Position numbers and translations under genes: made by a program. This document shows, in pieces, positions 1 to 6,885 of a stretch of 11,921 nucleotides of DNA. Source of the DNA: Methylococcus sp. UBA6136 (GTDB lineage: Bacteria > Pseudomonadota > Gammaproteobacteria > Methylococcales > Methylococcaceae); assembly GCA_002423305.1 (NCBI GenBank), contig DIVI01000171.1:1-11921 (forward strand), given 5' to 3'. The notes beneath the pieces were generated by a model. That model was not told where the DNA came from, made no database searches, and was given only the letters and a program-made list of their open reading frames with translations. The number at the start of each line of letters is the position of its first letter. Positions within the stretch are counted from its first letter, which is position 1.

Positions 1-123
1 GCACTTCAGATTTGAATCCGCCGAGTAATTAGAGCCGATATTATATGAAAAAATATGTGATAGATTTATATTCTTTCGAAGTGAAGCACCCTAGTATCTG
101 CATTTTAATAAGTGATCATTCAT

Positions 124-128
124 AGGAG
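124..128 (+). promoter_or_regulatory. Ribosome binding site that sets the start of gene 1
   Basis: AGGAG lies 7 bases before the ATG at 136. The reading frame is open further upstream to a GTG at 112, but that GTG precedes the site. Starting at 136 puts a clean signal peptide at the N-terminus, so 136 is preferred. Confidence 0.8.
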
Positions 129-135
129 CACCAAA

Positions 136-741
136 ATGAAATATACCTACACTCTGCCCACTGCATTTTTAAGCTTAGCACTCATCTCATCACCCTCCGT
201 ATACTCCCAAACTGCTGGTTTTTCTTCTAGCACAGAAGAAGTAAAAGTGAGTGCAAGCACGAGCAAAGAGAAAGTGAATGATCGACAGACTTTTGAAGCA
301 ACACTGCTTTCTACTTCATTCAAGAGTCATGGGAAGAAATACCTTTATAAAGTCGATTTTAATGCCGAATGTGAGATTCGACGCTTTTCCATTGGATCGG
401 GTTCTGACACTGGTAACAATAGTGAGTTGGTGGCGGCCGTTCGGGTTTGGGCTTTGGTGGACGGCCAAGTACTTCCAATCGCAAGTAATGAGGCCGCCGA
501 ACGCGATAATATCCTCAACCTCTGTGGGCAATTAGAGTGGGATGAGGCTTCTAGAGGAAATCGCGATGACTTGACCTCAACCACCGGATTTAGTTGGGTG
601 GCAAATAATATCGCTAAAGGTAAGCATCAGCTCGAAATCAAGGCAGAGCTTATTGCCGCCGCCAAGTCTGGTCCCCAGGCCGGCAACGGTGCGATGGCCC
701 GCGTTGGTAAACGGATAGTGACAGTGAATCAATTTAAATAA
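136..741 (+). CDS. Small secreted protein of unknown function, predicted beta-sandwich
   Basis: This is a 201-residue protein that I do not recognise as a named family. It starts with a Sec signal peptide (residues 1 to about 24: Lys-2, a hydrophobic stretch, then SVYS before QTAG). The mature part is made of short alternating strands such as LVAAVRVWALVDGQVLPI near residue 98-115 and GKHQLEIKAELIA near 162-174. These are typical of an all-beta extracellular domain with Trp/Phe-rich core strands. It has exactly two cysteines, C79 and C130, which could form one disulfide outside the cytoplasm. It is separated from the next gene by 259 bases with no obvious terminator, so co-transcription is possible but unproven. 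It is A+T-richer than gene 3 (one 60-base sample at 241-300 is about 42% GC). It may be an accessory or binding protein of the downstream export cluster, but no function is assigned. Confidence 0.75.
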   Translation: MKYTYTLPTAFLSLALISSPSVYSQTAGFSSSTEEVKVSASTSKEKVNDRQTFEATLLSTSFKSHGKKYLYKVDFNAECEIRRFSIGSGSDTGNNSELVAAVRVWALVDGQVLPIASNEAAERDNILNLCGQLEWDEASRGNRDDLTSTTGFSWVANNIAKGKHQLEIKAELIAAAKSGPQAGNGAMARVGKRIVTVNQFK

Positions 742-986
742 ACCGGAGCTAAACGAATATCCTGTGCTGGGTAGAGGCAAGTTAGTCCGTCAGGGCAATT
801 GACGAACATGTATTCAAATGGTCTATGGCATAAGGCGGCAGACAAGATGATCGGACGGCTCTTGACGCGCTTTGATCAGGAAATTCACGAGCGGTAGCGG
901 TATGCACCCAGTCTGGGCCATTTCAGTTACAAGCCTCTTGATCAGCATCAGCATTTCCTTTCCAGCACTTGCACACAGATACTCCC

Positions 987-992
987 GGAGGT
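987..992 (+). promoter_or_regulatory. Ribosome binding site that decides the start of the propeller gene
   Basis: GGAGGT stands 8 bases before the ATG at 1001. The frame is open upstream through an ATG at 902 and a TTG at 872, but neither has a comparable site. This favours 1001 as the main start. Confidence 0.75.
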
Positions 993-1000
993 TTAACCCC

Positions 1001-4000
1001 ATGAACTCGCCACGTGTTATCAACTCACTGGTCACCGCTGCGTTGACCAGTCTGCTCATTCTCTGCACACCCGATGGGCATGCGGAGGTTCATCCCGATC
1101 CGGGTAACCCGCTGGCGATGCTGACCAGCCAGTCCATCGGCTCGGCGCCAACGTCAGAGCCTACTCAAGAGTATGCCCGAACACGCGCCATGACCCTGAT
1201 GGGCGAAAGCCCGTTGCCGCCGGTGCCGGAAAACACCAAGCAGCGTTTCCGCCAGGCGGACGCCGGCGGGTCTGCTACCTGCGGCATCCTGCAGGGATCA
1301 AGGCGTCTCCTGTGCTGGGGCCGCAATGATCTCGGGCAGGCTAGTCCGCCGGTCGGTAAATATCGTTTTGTCGCCATGGGCGAAAACCATGGCTGCGCCC
1401 TGACCACCACCGGACGTCTGCGTTGCTGGGGTGTGCCGACCGCCTTTCCTGCTGCGGATCAGGACAAGGGCCGCTTCCTCTCGGTTGCCGCCGGGGACGA
1501 TCACACCTGCGCCATACGGGCCAATCACCGCTTGGTGTGCTGGGGCAATAACGACAATGGTGAGCTGAACGCGCCCGCCGGCAAGTTCCGGCAGGTCGTC
1601 GCCAGGGGCGATCATAGCTGCGGCATCACCCGGGATAAGCGCTTGCTCTGCTGGGGTGAAAAAGCCTTTACCGATTACAGTCAATCGGTTCATGTCCCGG
1701 TCAAAAAAGTGGCGACTGGCCAGCTGCATGCCTGTGCTCTGGGCGTGGATGGTCTGGCCAAATGCTGGGGCAACGGCATCCATGGTGCAAACCAGGCCCC
1801 GGCGGATCGCTTTATCGACATTGTGGCGGGCGACTGGCACACCTGCGGCCTGCGCGCCGACCACACCGCCCTTTGTTGGGGCCGCGATCAATATGGGCAG
1901 ACCCAGGTCGGCATGGACAAATACCGCCTGATCGCCGGCGGCGGCATGCAAACCTGCGGCATCTTGCGCGGCAGCCGGCATCTGGCTTGTCATGGCAGCT
2001 TTGCCAATAACGAAGTGATGTATCCGCTGGATGCCAACGCTGCGCAGCAGGCTGCATACCAGGATGGACAGGTAAGGCCGCAATTGGCCTTCCTGGCCGT
2101 GTTCCAGGGAATCAGCGGGTTGCTCGCCAGTGGCATCGTCAATACTGGCAAGATGGTCGATCAGAAAATGGAGAAATGGGAAGGTCGTTTGGTGCCTGTT
2201 CAATTGACGGCCCTTGTTGTCAATATGTTTATCGGTTGGTTTGGACCCAAGCCAGTGGACCCCACTGTCAAGATTTTCGAGATTCTCAAGGACATTCAGG
2301 CCGACATTCGCAAGATCGAGAAGGGGATAGACGAACTCAAGGCGCAACTCAACCGCACCGAACTGGCGGTATTGCAATCCTGGTGTGATCAGCAGCTATC
2401 CGACTACGGATCGGCCTATAACCTGTTGGAAGGGGAGGCTTATGGCAGCGAAACGGGCGCCCGCAAGGCCTACCTGCAACTGCTCAAAACCCAGGAAGCC
2501 GTGCTCACCCAATCCATCGATCAACAAAAAATTGCCGCGTATCCCACGGCAGACCTGGAGAAATTTCGTAACCACTATCTGAGTCAGCTCAAGAGCGCCC
2601 GCAATAAATTGACCACCGCCCTGATCGGCAACGGCGTCCAAACCGGCGCCTTTAGCGCCTGTTTCCAGAAGGGTTATGCTGAATGGAAAACCCGGGTCAG
2701 CGCCGATGCCAAGGTCTATCCCTTCGATGACCGCGGCATCTACGACCACGTCTATCAGGTGCTGCGTGGAGCCATGTTCATGCAAGGCGAAATGCTGGCC
2801 ATGGAGCAGGATATGGAAATGCAGCGGGCCTATCAAAAGCTGGTCGAGCCGCGCGCTGACAATGTCCCGGCCGTCGATTTCAATCCGCAAGATCACGCCT
2901 TGGGATTTTGCCTGTTTGCCGACGAGCGCAAGGTCAGCAGTCACCCCGAATACAGTCCCCGGTGGATGGAGGTAGCGGCGATCTGTCAGCAGAACCGTGA
3001 TCGCATCCAGAATGCCTATGTGGACTTAGTTAAACAGGTCGAATTTGTGGGTGGCGCCTATACCGATGAACAGATGGTGTTGTCGCTGACCGCTGAACAG
3101 ATGGGCCTGGACAAGAAAAACGACAAGAATTGGTTGTGGATGCGAAATATTCCGGATCAAAATTGGGCGCTTTCGGCTACTAATGATCATGGTTCAGTGA
3201 CGGGAAAATGGATGGATTTCAAATCCCAGAAAGATTCCTCGCCCTTTGTATTGAAGCCGCCAATTGAGCTAGCCTCGGATGCTGGTATCTATTACCGCAA
3301 CCGTGGCTGCTGGAATTCGGTTTGCAGGGAAGAATCTTTCGGTGAAGCTGTTTGGCATTCGAATGCTCAGGCTTGGGAGGATGTCTTTGGATTTCGAAAC
3401 AACAAACGAGTAAAGTTTGCGGAAACTGGCAAGAGGGAGGATTTGTTGGGATCTATGAATAGCCTCGAAGACATGACCACGGCAGCTTGCGAACGTGATG
3501 CCAACGGTAATTGTAAGGTTCGGGAAATATCCCCGGGGAAATTCGAGCCACTTCCGGGTCCGCGACTCCCCATGTTCACGGGTCTCGGAAGCAAACCCTT
3601 TTGGCTGCTCGGCAAGAGCTTTACCTACAACGCCAGGTCAAGAGTAGATATACCAGCAGACTATGTTAATGATGAAACGGGACAGCATATTCCAATGAAA
3701 TGCTTTTTAGCAGAAGGCGTAAATGCTATAAATAGTAACTACTATGGCTTTGATCCGGGATTTTACAGGAATAGTGGTGCGTATAATTCAAGCAGATGGG
3801 AAGACTGGGTATGGAACAGTACATTTGACCCACTGATTTTTTCTGGCAAAGTTTGCAGCACAGAGGAAATGGGGGCAATGCTGGCGACTCAGGGTTCCGC
3901 GAATGAGATACCGGTAGTAGCTGTAAAAGATTGTAGTGGAAGCAGCTATTGGTCTGGTGATAGGGACGGTGCCAAGAGGTTTGCTACCTTTTGTGCCGGC

Positions 4001-4357
4001 TATGGTTACAAAAGTGCCAATAAATATCGTGATGCGTTAGGCTGGATGGTAACCAAAGCCAGGCTTATCACGGTCTTCCTTGGTTCCAACTACTTTGTAG
4101 TGGATAAATACCTTGATCAATTCAAGCCTCACATGGATGGCAATTTGTATCACATGCCCGTCGTCGATATCAGTCAACGAAAATGCAAACCCAAGATGGT
4201 TGGCGGCGGGTCCCGCGCAGCCACCAGGCCTGCCGGTGGAGTCAATATCCCCAGCATCTGCGGCGAGGACATGGACAAGCTGATCCAGTCCATCGTCCCG
4301 CGTCCTGAGTTTCCGCTGGTGCCGGAAACCGTGGTGAGGCTGCCGGAAGTCAATTAG
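1001..4357 (+). CDS. Secreted seven-bladed RCC1/BLIP-II-like propeller fused to a helical, possibly pore-forming region
   Basis: This 1118-residue protein has a signal peptide (1 to about 28, ending DGHA before EVHP). Residues 90-332 hold seven repeats of 37-38 residues, each shaped like H-x-C-(A/G)-(I/L)...R-L-x-C-W-G. The cysteine pairs start at C94, C132, C170, C207, C245, C282 and C319, and the second cysteine follows 10-11 residues later. The repeat number and length fit a closed seven-bladed beta-propeller of the RCC1/BLIP-II type, probably with one disulfide per blade. Two hydrophobic segments follow (about 362-381 and 398-414). Then comes a regular heptad coiled coil with I/L at 425, 429, 432, 436, 439, 443, 446 and 450, and a long helical region to about 685. 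The last 400 residues are rich in Trp, Tyr and Cys. A hydrophobic hairpin beside long helices is seen in helical pore-forming toxins, so a propeller-targeted membrane protein is my inference. The MACPF gene follows 121 bases downstream. Residues about 700-1047 are encoded by distinctly A+T-rich DNA. The propeller is sure, the toxin role is not. Confidence 0.85.
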   Translation: MNSPRVINSLVTAALTSLLILCTPDGHAEVHPDPGNPLAMLTSQSIGSAPTSEPTQEYARTRAMTLMGESPLPPVPENTKQRFRQADAGGSATCGILQGSRRLLCWGRNDLGQASPPVGKYRFVAMGENHGCALTTTGRLRCWGVPTAFPAADQDKGRFLSVAAGDDHTCAIRANHRLVCWGNNDNGELNAPAGKFRQVVARGDHSCGITRDKRLLCWGEKAFTDYSQSVHVPVKKVATGQLHACALGVDGLAKCWGNGIHGANQAPADRFIDIVAGDWHTCGLRADHTALCWGRDQYGQTQVGMDKYRLIAGGGMQTCGILRGSRHLACHGSFANNEVMYPLDANAAQQAAYQDGQVRPQLAFLAVFQGISGLLASGIVNTGKMVDQKMEKWEGRLVPVQLTALVVNMFIGWFGPKPVDPTVKIFEILKDIQADIRKIEKGIDELKAQLNRTELAVLQSWCDQQLSDYGSAYNLLEGEAYGSETGARKAYLQLLKTQEAVLTQSIDQQKIAAYPTADLEKFRNHYLSQLKSARNKLTTALIGNGVQTGAFSACFQKGYAEWKTRVSADAKVYPFDDRGIYDHVYQVLRGAMFMQGEMLAMEQDMEMQRAYQKLVEPRADNVPAVDFNPQDHALGFCLFADERKVSSHPEYSPRWMEVAAICQQNRDRIQNAYVDLVKQVEFVGGAYTDEQMVLSLTAEQMGLDKKNDKNWLWMRNIPDQNWALSATNDHGSVTGKWMDFKSQKDSSPFVLKPPIELASDAGIYYRNRGCWNSVCREESFGEAVWHSNAQAWEDVFGFRNNKRVKFAETGKREDLLGSMNSLEDMTTAACERDANGNCKVREISPGKFEPLPGPRLPMFTGLGSKPFWLLGKSFTYNARSRVDIPADYVNDETGQHIPMKCFLAEGVNAINSNYYGFDPGFYRNSGAYNSSRWEDWVWNSTFDPLIFSGKVCSTEEMGAMLATQGSANEIPVVAVKDCSGSSYWSGDRDGAKRFATFCAGYGYKSANKYRDALGWMVTKARLITVFLGSNYFVVDKYLDQFKPHMDGNLYHMPVVDISQRKCKPKMVGGGSRAATRPAGGVNIPSICGEDMDKLIQSIVPRPEFPLVPETVVRLPEVN

Positions 4358-4370
4358 AGGTTCATTAGCT

Positions 4371-4405
4371 GCGGGGGATGACCACAGTCCCGCTCAGTCC
4401 CCCGC
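4371..4405 (+). other. Stem-loop between the propeller and MACPF genes
   Basis: The arms GCGGGGGA (4371-4378) and TCCCCCGC (4398-4405) pair over 8 bp, and TGA/TCA inside can extend the stem past one bulged G. Only two T follow, so it is not a canonical intrinsic terminator. It could stabilise or process the mRNA, or attenuate transcription into the MACPF gene. Confidence 0.5.
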
Positions 4406-4419
4406 TTAAACCCGGTCAA

Positions 4420-4445
4420 TGGCGGGCCGACATAAAGGCCTGCCA
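4420..4445 (+). other. Second stem-loop, just upstream of the MACPF ribosome binding site
   Basis: TGGCGGGCC (4420-4428) and GGCCTGCCA (4437-4445) form a 9-bp stem with one G-U pair and an 8-base loop. It ends 23 bases before the GAGGTG Shine-Dalgarno site at 4469-4474. No T-run follows. With the hairpin at 4371-4405 it makes a tandem pair in a 121-base gap. Confidence 0.5.
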
Positions 4446-4478
4446 AGATCTTCGCGTTTCTAAGTACTGAGGTGCCCT

Positions 4479-6347
4479 ATGACCGTTTTCAGACTGGTTG
4501 CCCATGCGGCATGGCTTTCGGTGATTTTTACCGCCGCCCATGCTACCGATCTCACCCCTGCCTGCCCTAACGGGGTCTGTCCCGGCTTGGGCCAGGGTTT
4601 TTATCTGCCGGACACCAATCTGCTGGATAACAAGGCCAACAGCGGCGGGCGGGCCGTGTTCAAGGACGTGCGATTGGGTGGCTGCGCCAACCTGATTGAT
4701 CAGCAATCGAGCTTTCGCAGCTTTCAGACCTACGATACGGCCAGCCAACTGACCGAAGCGCTGAATAGGGGTATCGATGCCAAAGCCGGCATCCCGGTAC
4801 AGCAGGCTAACGTTGGCGCCACCGTCGACGTCACCACCGGTCACACCAGCCTGCAGACTGAGACCTTCAATTCGGTGGTGCTAAACATCGAGTTCGTCAA
4901 TCAGGTAGTCAATTTCAATCGCACCAGCGCCTGTCTGTCACCGGAGAATCTCGATCCCAGCTTCCAGGCGGCGTTTGAAGCACTGGCCTTGCCCAATGCC
5001 GACCAAGCTGGCGAATCGTTCACCTGGGCGGCTTACACCCAATTCCTGAGAAACTGGGGCTCGCACTTTCAGATACAGCAGGCGCTCGGCAGCCGGGTAC
5101 AGGAATGGGTCAGCAGCAAGACCGGAACGACCGAGACCACCGATACCCTCAAGGCCAAGAGCTGTTTCAATCTGGAAGGCTTTACCGGCGGCTGGAGCGC
5201 CTCGCCCTGCTTGAGCATCGACAGCAGCAAGCGCTTCGCGGCTTACAGTAAGGACACCAATGACCACCGCTATATCGCTGGGGGCAACACCGCAACGCGC
5301 ACGGCGTTGATTGCCAAGTTCGATGAGAAGAATCTCAATGATTTCATTGCTGCCGCCAGCCAGGGCGACGAGCCGATCGGCTTCGGCCATGTCCCCCTGT
5401 GGTCGGTGTTGCAGGAGGTCTACCGGACCCCCTGCGGACAGGCCGGCAAGGATTCGACCGCCTGCCAAAACCTGCAACGGGCCGTGGCCCTGCAGGCCGC
5501 CTATGAAGGCTTTGGCGCCTTCGGCTGCAGCAAGCAGCTGGATGGCCGCAGTGCCGTGATTCAAACCATGCGAGCCATGGGGCCGGACAGTCTCGGCATC
5601 TATTACTTCGCCTGCCACCAGTCGAAGACCGGTTGCCGGGAGAATAGCGATTGCAAGGTTTACGCGGGTGAACTCGGATTTCAGTGCTACTGCGAAGGCC
5701 CGTCTTGCATCGACGCCAATGCGATACCCGGGACCCTTCAGCGCCGCAACTTTGTGCGGGGAACCACCGAGTATGACTATTGGAATTCCGACAAGGGCGT
5801 CAATGCCTCCTGCCAGGACAAGATTCTGAGTTGCAACTGTGACGACGGCTGGGCCGGCGGTCAGCTAGCGCGGGATATCTGGGACCAGGCTCTTACAGGA
5901 ACCCAGCCCGCCATGGCTTCGGCAAAGCAGACAATGGCAGCCGCCACGGCAACGGTCAGCGCCACCTCCGACACCCCACAATCAGATCTTACTTTCTACA
6001 CCCTGCATGTTGATGCAGGTACGCAAGAAATCCTGACTAAAGCCGAAGCGCGACGCGCCGAGCGGGCCGCGCAACGAGCCGAAACCCTGGGCAACATCCA
6101 GCATAATCGGGTGGTTAGTGAACCCGCCGGTATCGACTGTCCTGGTGTGTGCGACGCTGCGTTTGCGAAGGGCACGCGTGTAACCTTGCGTTATGAGGAA
6201 AACCTGGATCACCAATTCGTCGAGTGGACGGGGAGCGCCTGTTTCAAACGCAGGAATGGTCAGCCTACGCGTGGCAGAACCTGCCTGATCGAAAAGATGG
6301 ACGAAGACAAGCGCGTGGGCGCAGTGTTCAAGATTGGGCTGAATTGA
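4479..6347 (+). CDS. Secreted MACPF/perforin-family pore-forming protein with C-terminal InlB B-repeat-like module
   Basis: This 622-residue protein starts at ATG 4479, 4 bases after GAGGTG. The signal peptide ends at about residue 22 (AAHA before TDLT). Residues about 35-315 form a MACPF domain. The signature region at 186-197, YTQFLRNWGSHF, matches the family pattern Y-x6-(F/Y)-G-T-H-(F/Y) with W for F/Y and S for T. The downstream YIAGGN (265-270) and the PLW-containing end (306-308) also fit. MACPF proteins oligomerise on membranes, and two helical clusters refold into a beta-barrel pore. Residues about 350-460 are Cys-rich (C386, C392, C403, C405, C410, C445, C452, C454) and partly EGF-like in spacing. 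After a low-complexity Ala/Thr/Arg linker, residues 545-618 read as a divergent InlB B-repeat module (SEPAGIDCPGVC, GTRVTL, F-x-W-x-G, final AVF), common at the ends of exported bacterial proteins. It probably acts outside the cell on target membranes. The target is unknown. Confidence 0.88.
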   Translation: MTVFRLVAHAAWLSVIFTAAHATDLTPACPNGVCPGLGQGFYLPDTNLLDNKANSGGRAVFKDVRLGGCANLIDQQSSFRSFQTYDTASQLTEALNRGIDAKAGIPVQQANVGATVDVTTGHTSLQTETFNSVVLNIEFVNQVVNFNRTSACLSPENLDPSFQAAFEALALPNADQAGESFTWAAYTQFLRNWGSHFQIQQALGSRVQEWVSSKTGTTETTDTLKAKSCFNLEGFTGGWSASPCLSIDSSKRFAAYSKDTNDHRYIAGGNTATRTALIAKFDEKNLNDFIAAASQGDEPIGFGHVPLWSVLQEVYRTPCGQAGKDSTACQNLQRAVALQAAYEGFGAFGCSKQLDGRSAVIQTMRAMGPDSLGIYYFACHQSKTGCRENSDCKVYAGELGFQCYCEGPSCIDANAIPGTLQRRNFVRGTTEYDYWNSDKGVNASCQDKILSCNCDDGWAGGQLARDIWDQALTGTQPAMASAKQTMAAATATVSATSDTPQSDLTFYTLHVDAGTQEILTKAEARRAERAAQRAETLGNIQHNRVVSEPAGIDCPGVCDAAFAKGTRVTLRYEENLDHQFVEWTGSACFKRRNGQPTRGRTCLIEKMDEDKRVGAVFKIGLN

Positions 6348-6885
6348 CGTTCCGAACAATCGTACTCGAGACCATTGGGGGTTGAAGCGAGATATCCAGA
6401 ATCAGTCAACTAGGCCGAGTCATGAAAGCCCATCGGAAGCCGGCACCAGCGAAACGTGTGCTCCGTTCATTGAGAGAGAGGTTGAATCTCAAAGACAAGA
6501 GCTGAGTGAGCATCAACTGTAGGGAACCTCGAAAAACAGCGCTTCGACAAGCTCAGCGCGAACGGCATACCATATAAAACAGTCACATATCCGTTCTTGC
6601 TGAGCCTGTCGAAGTATGAACGGATGGTTTTTCGAGGTCCCCTGTAGACGGAGACTGTGTTCGGGTGAGTTACGCAACAACCAGTGTAGCGTTAAGGGTA
6701 GGGTTCGTACTCAAGCATGGAACAGGACGAGCAGCGACAGCATCAGCTCAATAGCAATAGATGATCTGCCAACTCGCAGTTAGCTTCACGAGACGGACTT
6801 TGCCCGCGCTTCTGCTTCGAACGGCTCACAAATAATAGATCCCGGCTTTGCTGGGAGTTGTTTACTACCAGGAGCGTAGATACAA
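6348..6885. other. 538-base gap without a convincing gene
   Basis: The gap separates the MACPF and HET-C genes. It holds the MITE-like element at 6517-6647 and a small stem-loop CCCGGC-TTT-GCTGGG at 6841-6855 just before the HET-C ribosome binding site. A 27-codon basic frame at 6422-6505 lacks a ribosome binding site. I see no clear terminator after the MACPF gene and no strong promoter before the HET-C gene. Otherwise I see nothing in it. Confidence 0.7.
6517..6647. mobile_element. MITE-like palindromic element with terminal inverted repeats and 6-bp direct repeats
   Basis: The element proper is 119 bp (6523-6641). Its ends, GGAACCTCGAAAAAC (6523-6537) and GTTTTTCGAGGTCCC (6627-6641), are inverted repeats matching at 14 of 15 positions. 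CTGTAG stands directly outside each end (6517-6522 and 6642-6647), as expected of a target duplication. Inside are two inverted copies of a 24-base unit, 6542-6565 and 6591-6614, matching at 21 of 24. The unit has the form CTTCGACA(A/G)GCTCAGC--GAACGG, which I recognise as a common dispersed palindrome in proteobacterial genomes. A nested 8-bp pair, ATCCGTTC/GAACGGAT, spans 6589-6625. There is no coding capacity, so it would be non-autonomous and moved by a transposase elsewhere. The whole can fold as one long hairpin, which could also affect read-through. Confidence 0.75.

Noticed and set aside
808..897. 29-codon frame upstream of the propeller gene
   Set aside because: It has no Shine-Dalgarno site, is short, and matches no family. 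TTGACG at 799-804 looked like a -35 box, but the -10 candidate (TCTATG) is poor, so no promoter is called.
872..1000. Extended start (TTG 872) for the propeller gene
   Set aside because: TTG has no ribosome binding site, while ATG 1001 has GGAGGT at good spacing and a standard signal peptide. The ATG at 902 is kept as a finding only.
1280..1996. DNA-level tandem repeat or CRISPR-like array in the propeller region
   Set aside because: The periodicity is at the protein level (37-38 residues). The nucleotide copies are too divergent and in frame, so this is a repeat domain and not an array.
1298..2377. Long (359-codon) open frame on the minus strand
   Set aside because: It lies wholly opposite the repetitive, G+C-rich propeller repeats, where codon bias opens the antisense frame. 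It has no recognisable domain, and the plus-strand product is clear.
4938..5618. 226-codon open frame on the minus strand
   Set aside because: It is antisense to the MACPF core in G+C-rich DNA, with Ala/Gly-rich low-complexity translation and no ribosome binding site or known motif.
6422..6505. 27-codon basic peptide frame between MACPF and HET-C genes
   Set aside because: It lacks a ribosome binding site and any recognisable homology, and is easily a chance frame.
6648..6885. Possible transposase remnant or promoter before the HET-C gene
   Set aside because: Short translated pieces in all frames show no transposase motif, and no -35/-10 pair with good spacing was found.
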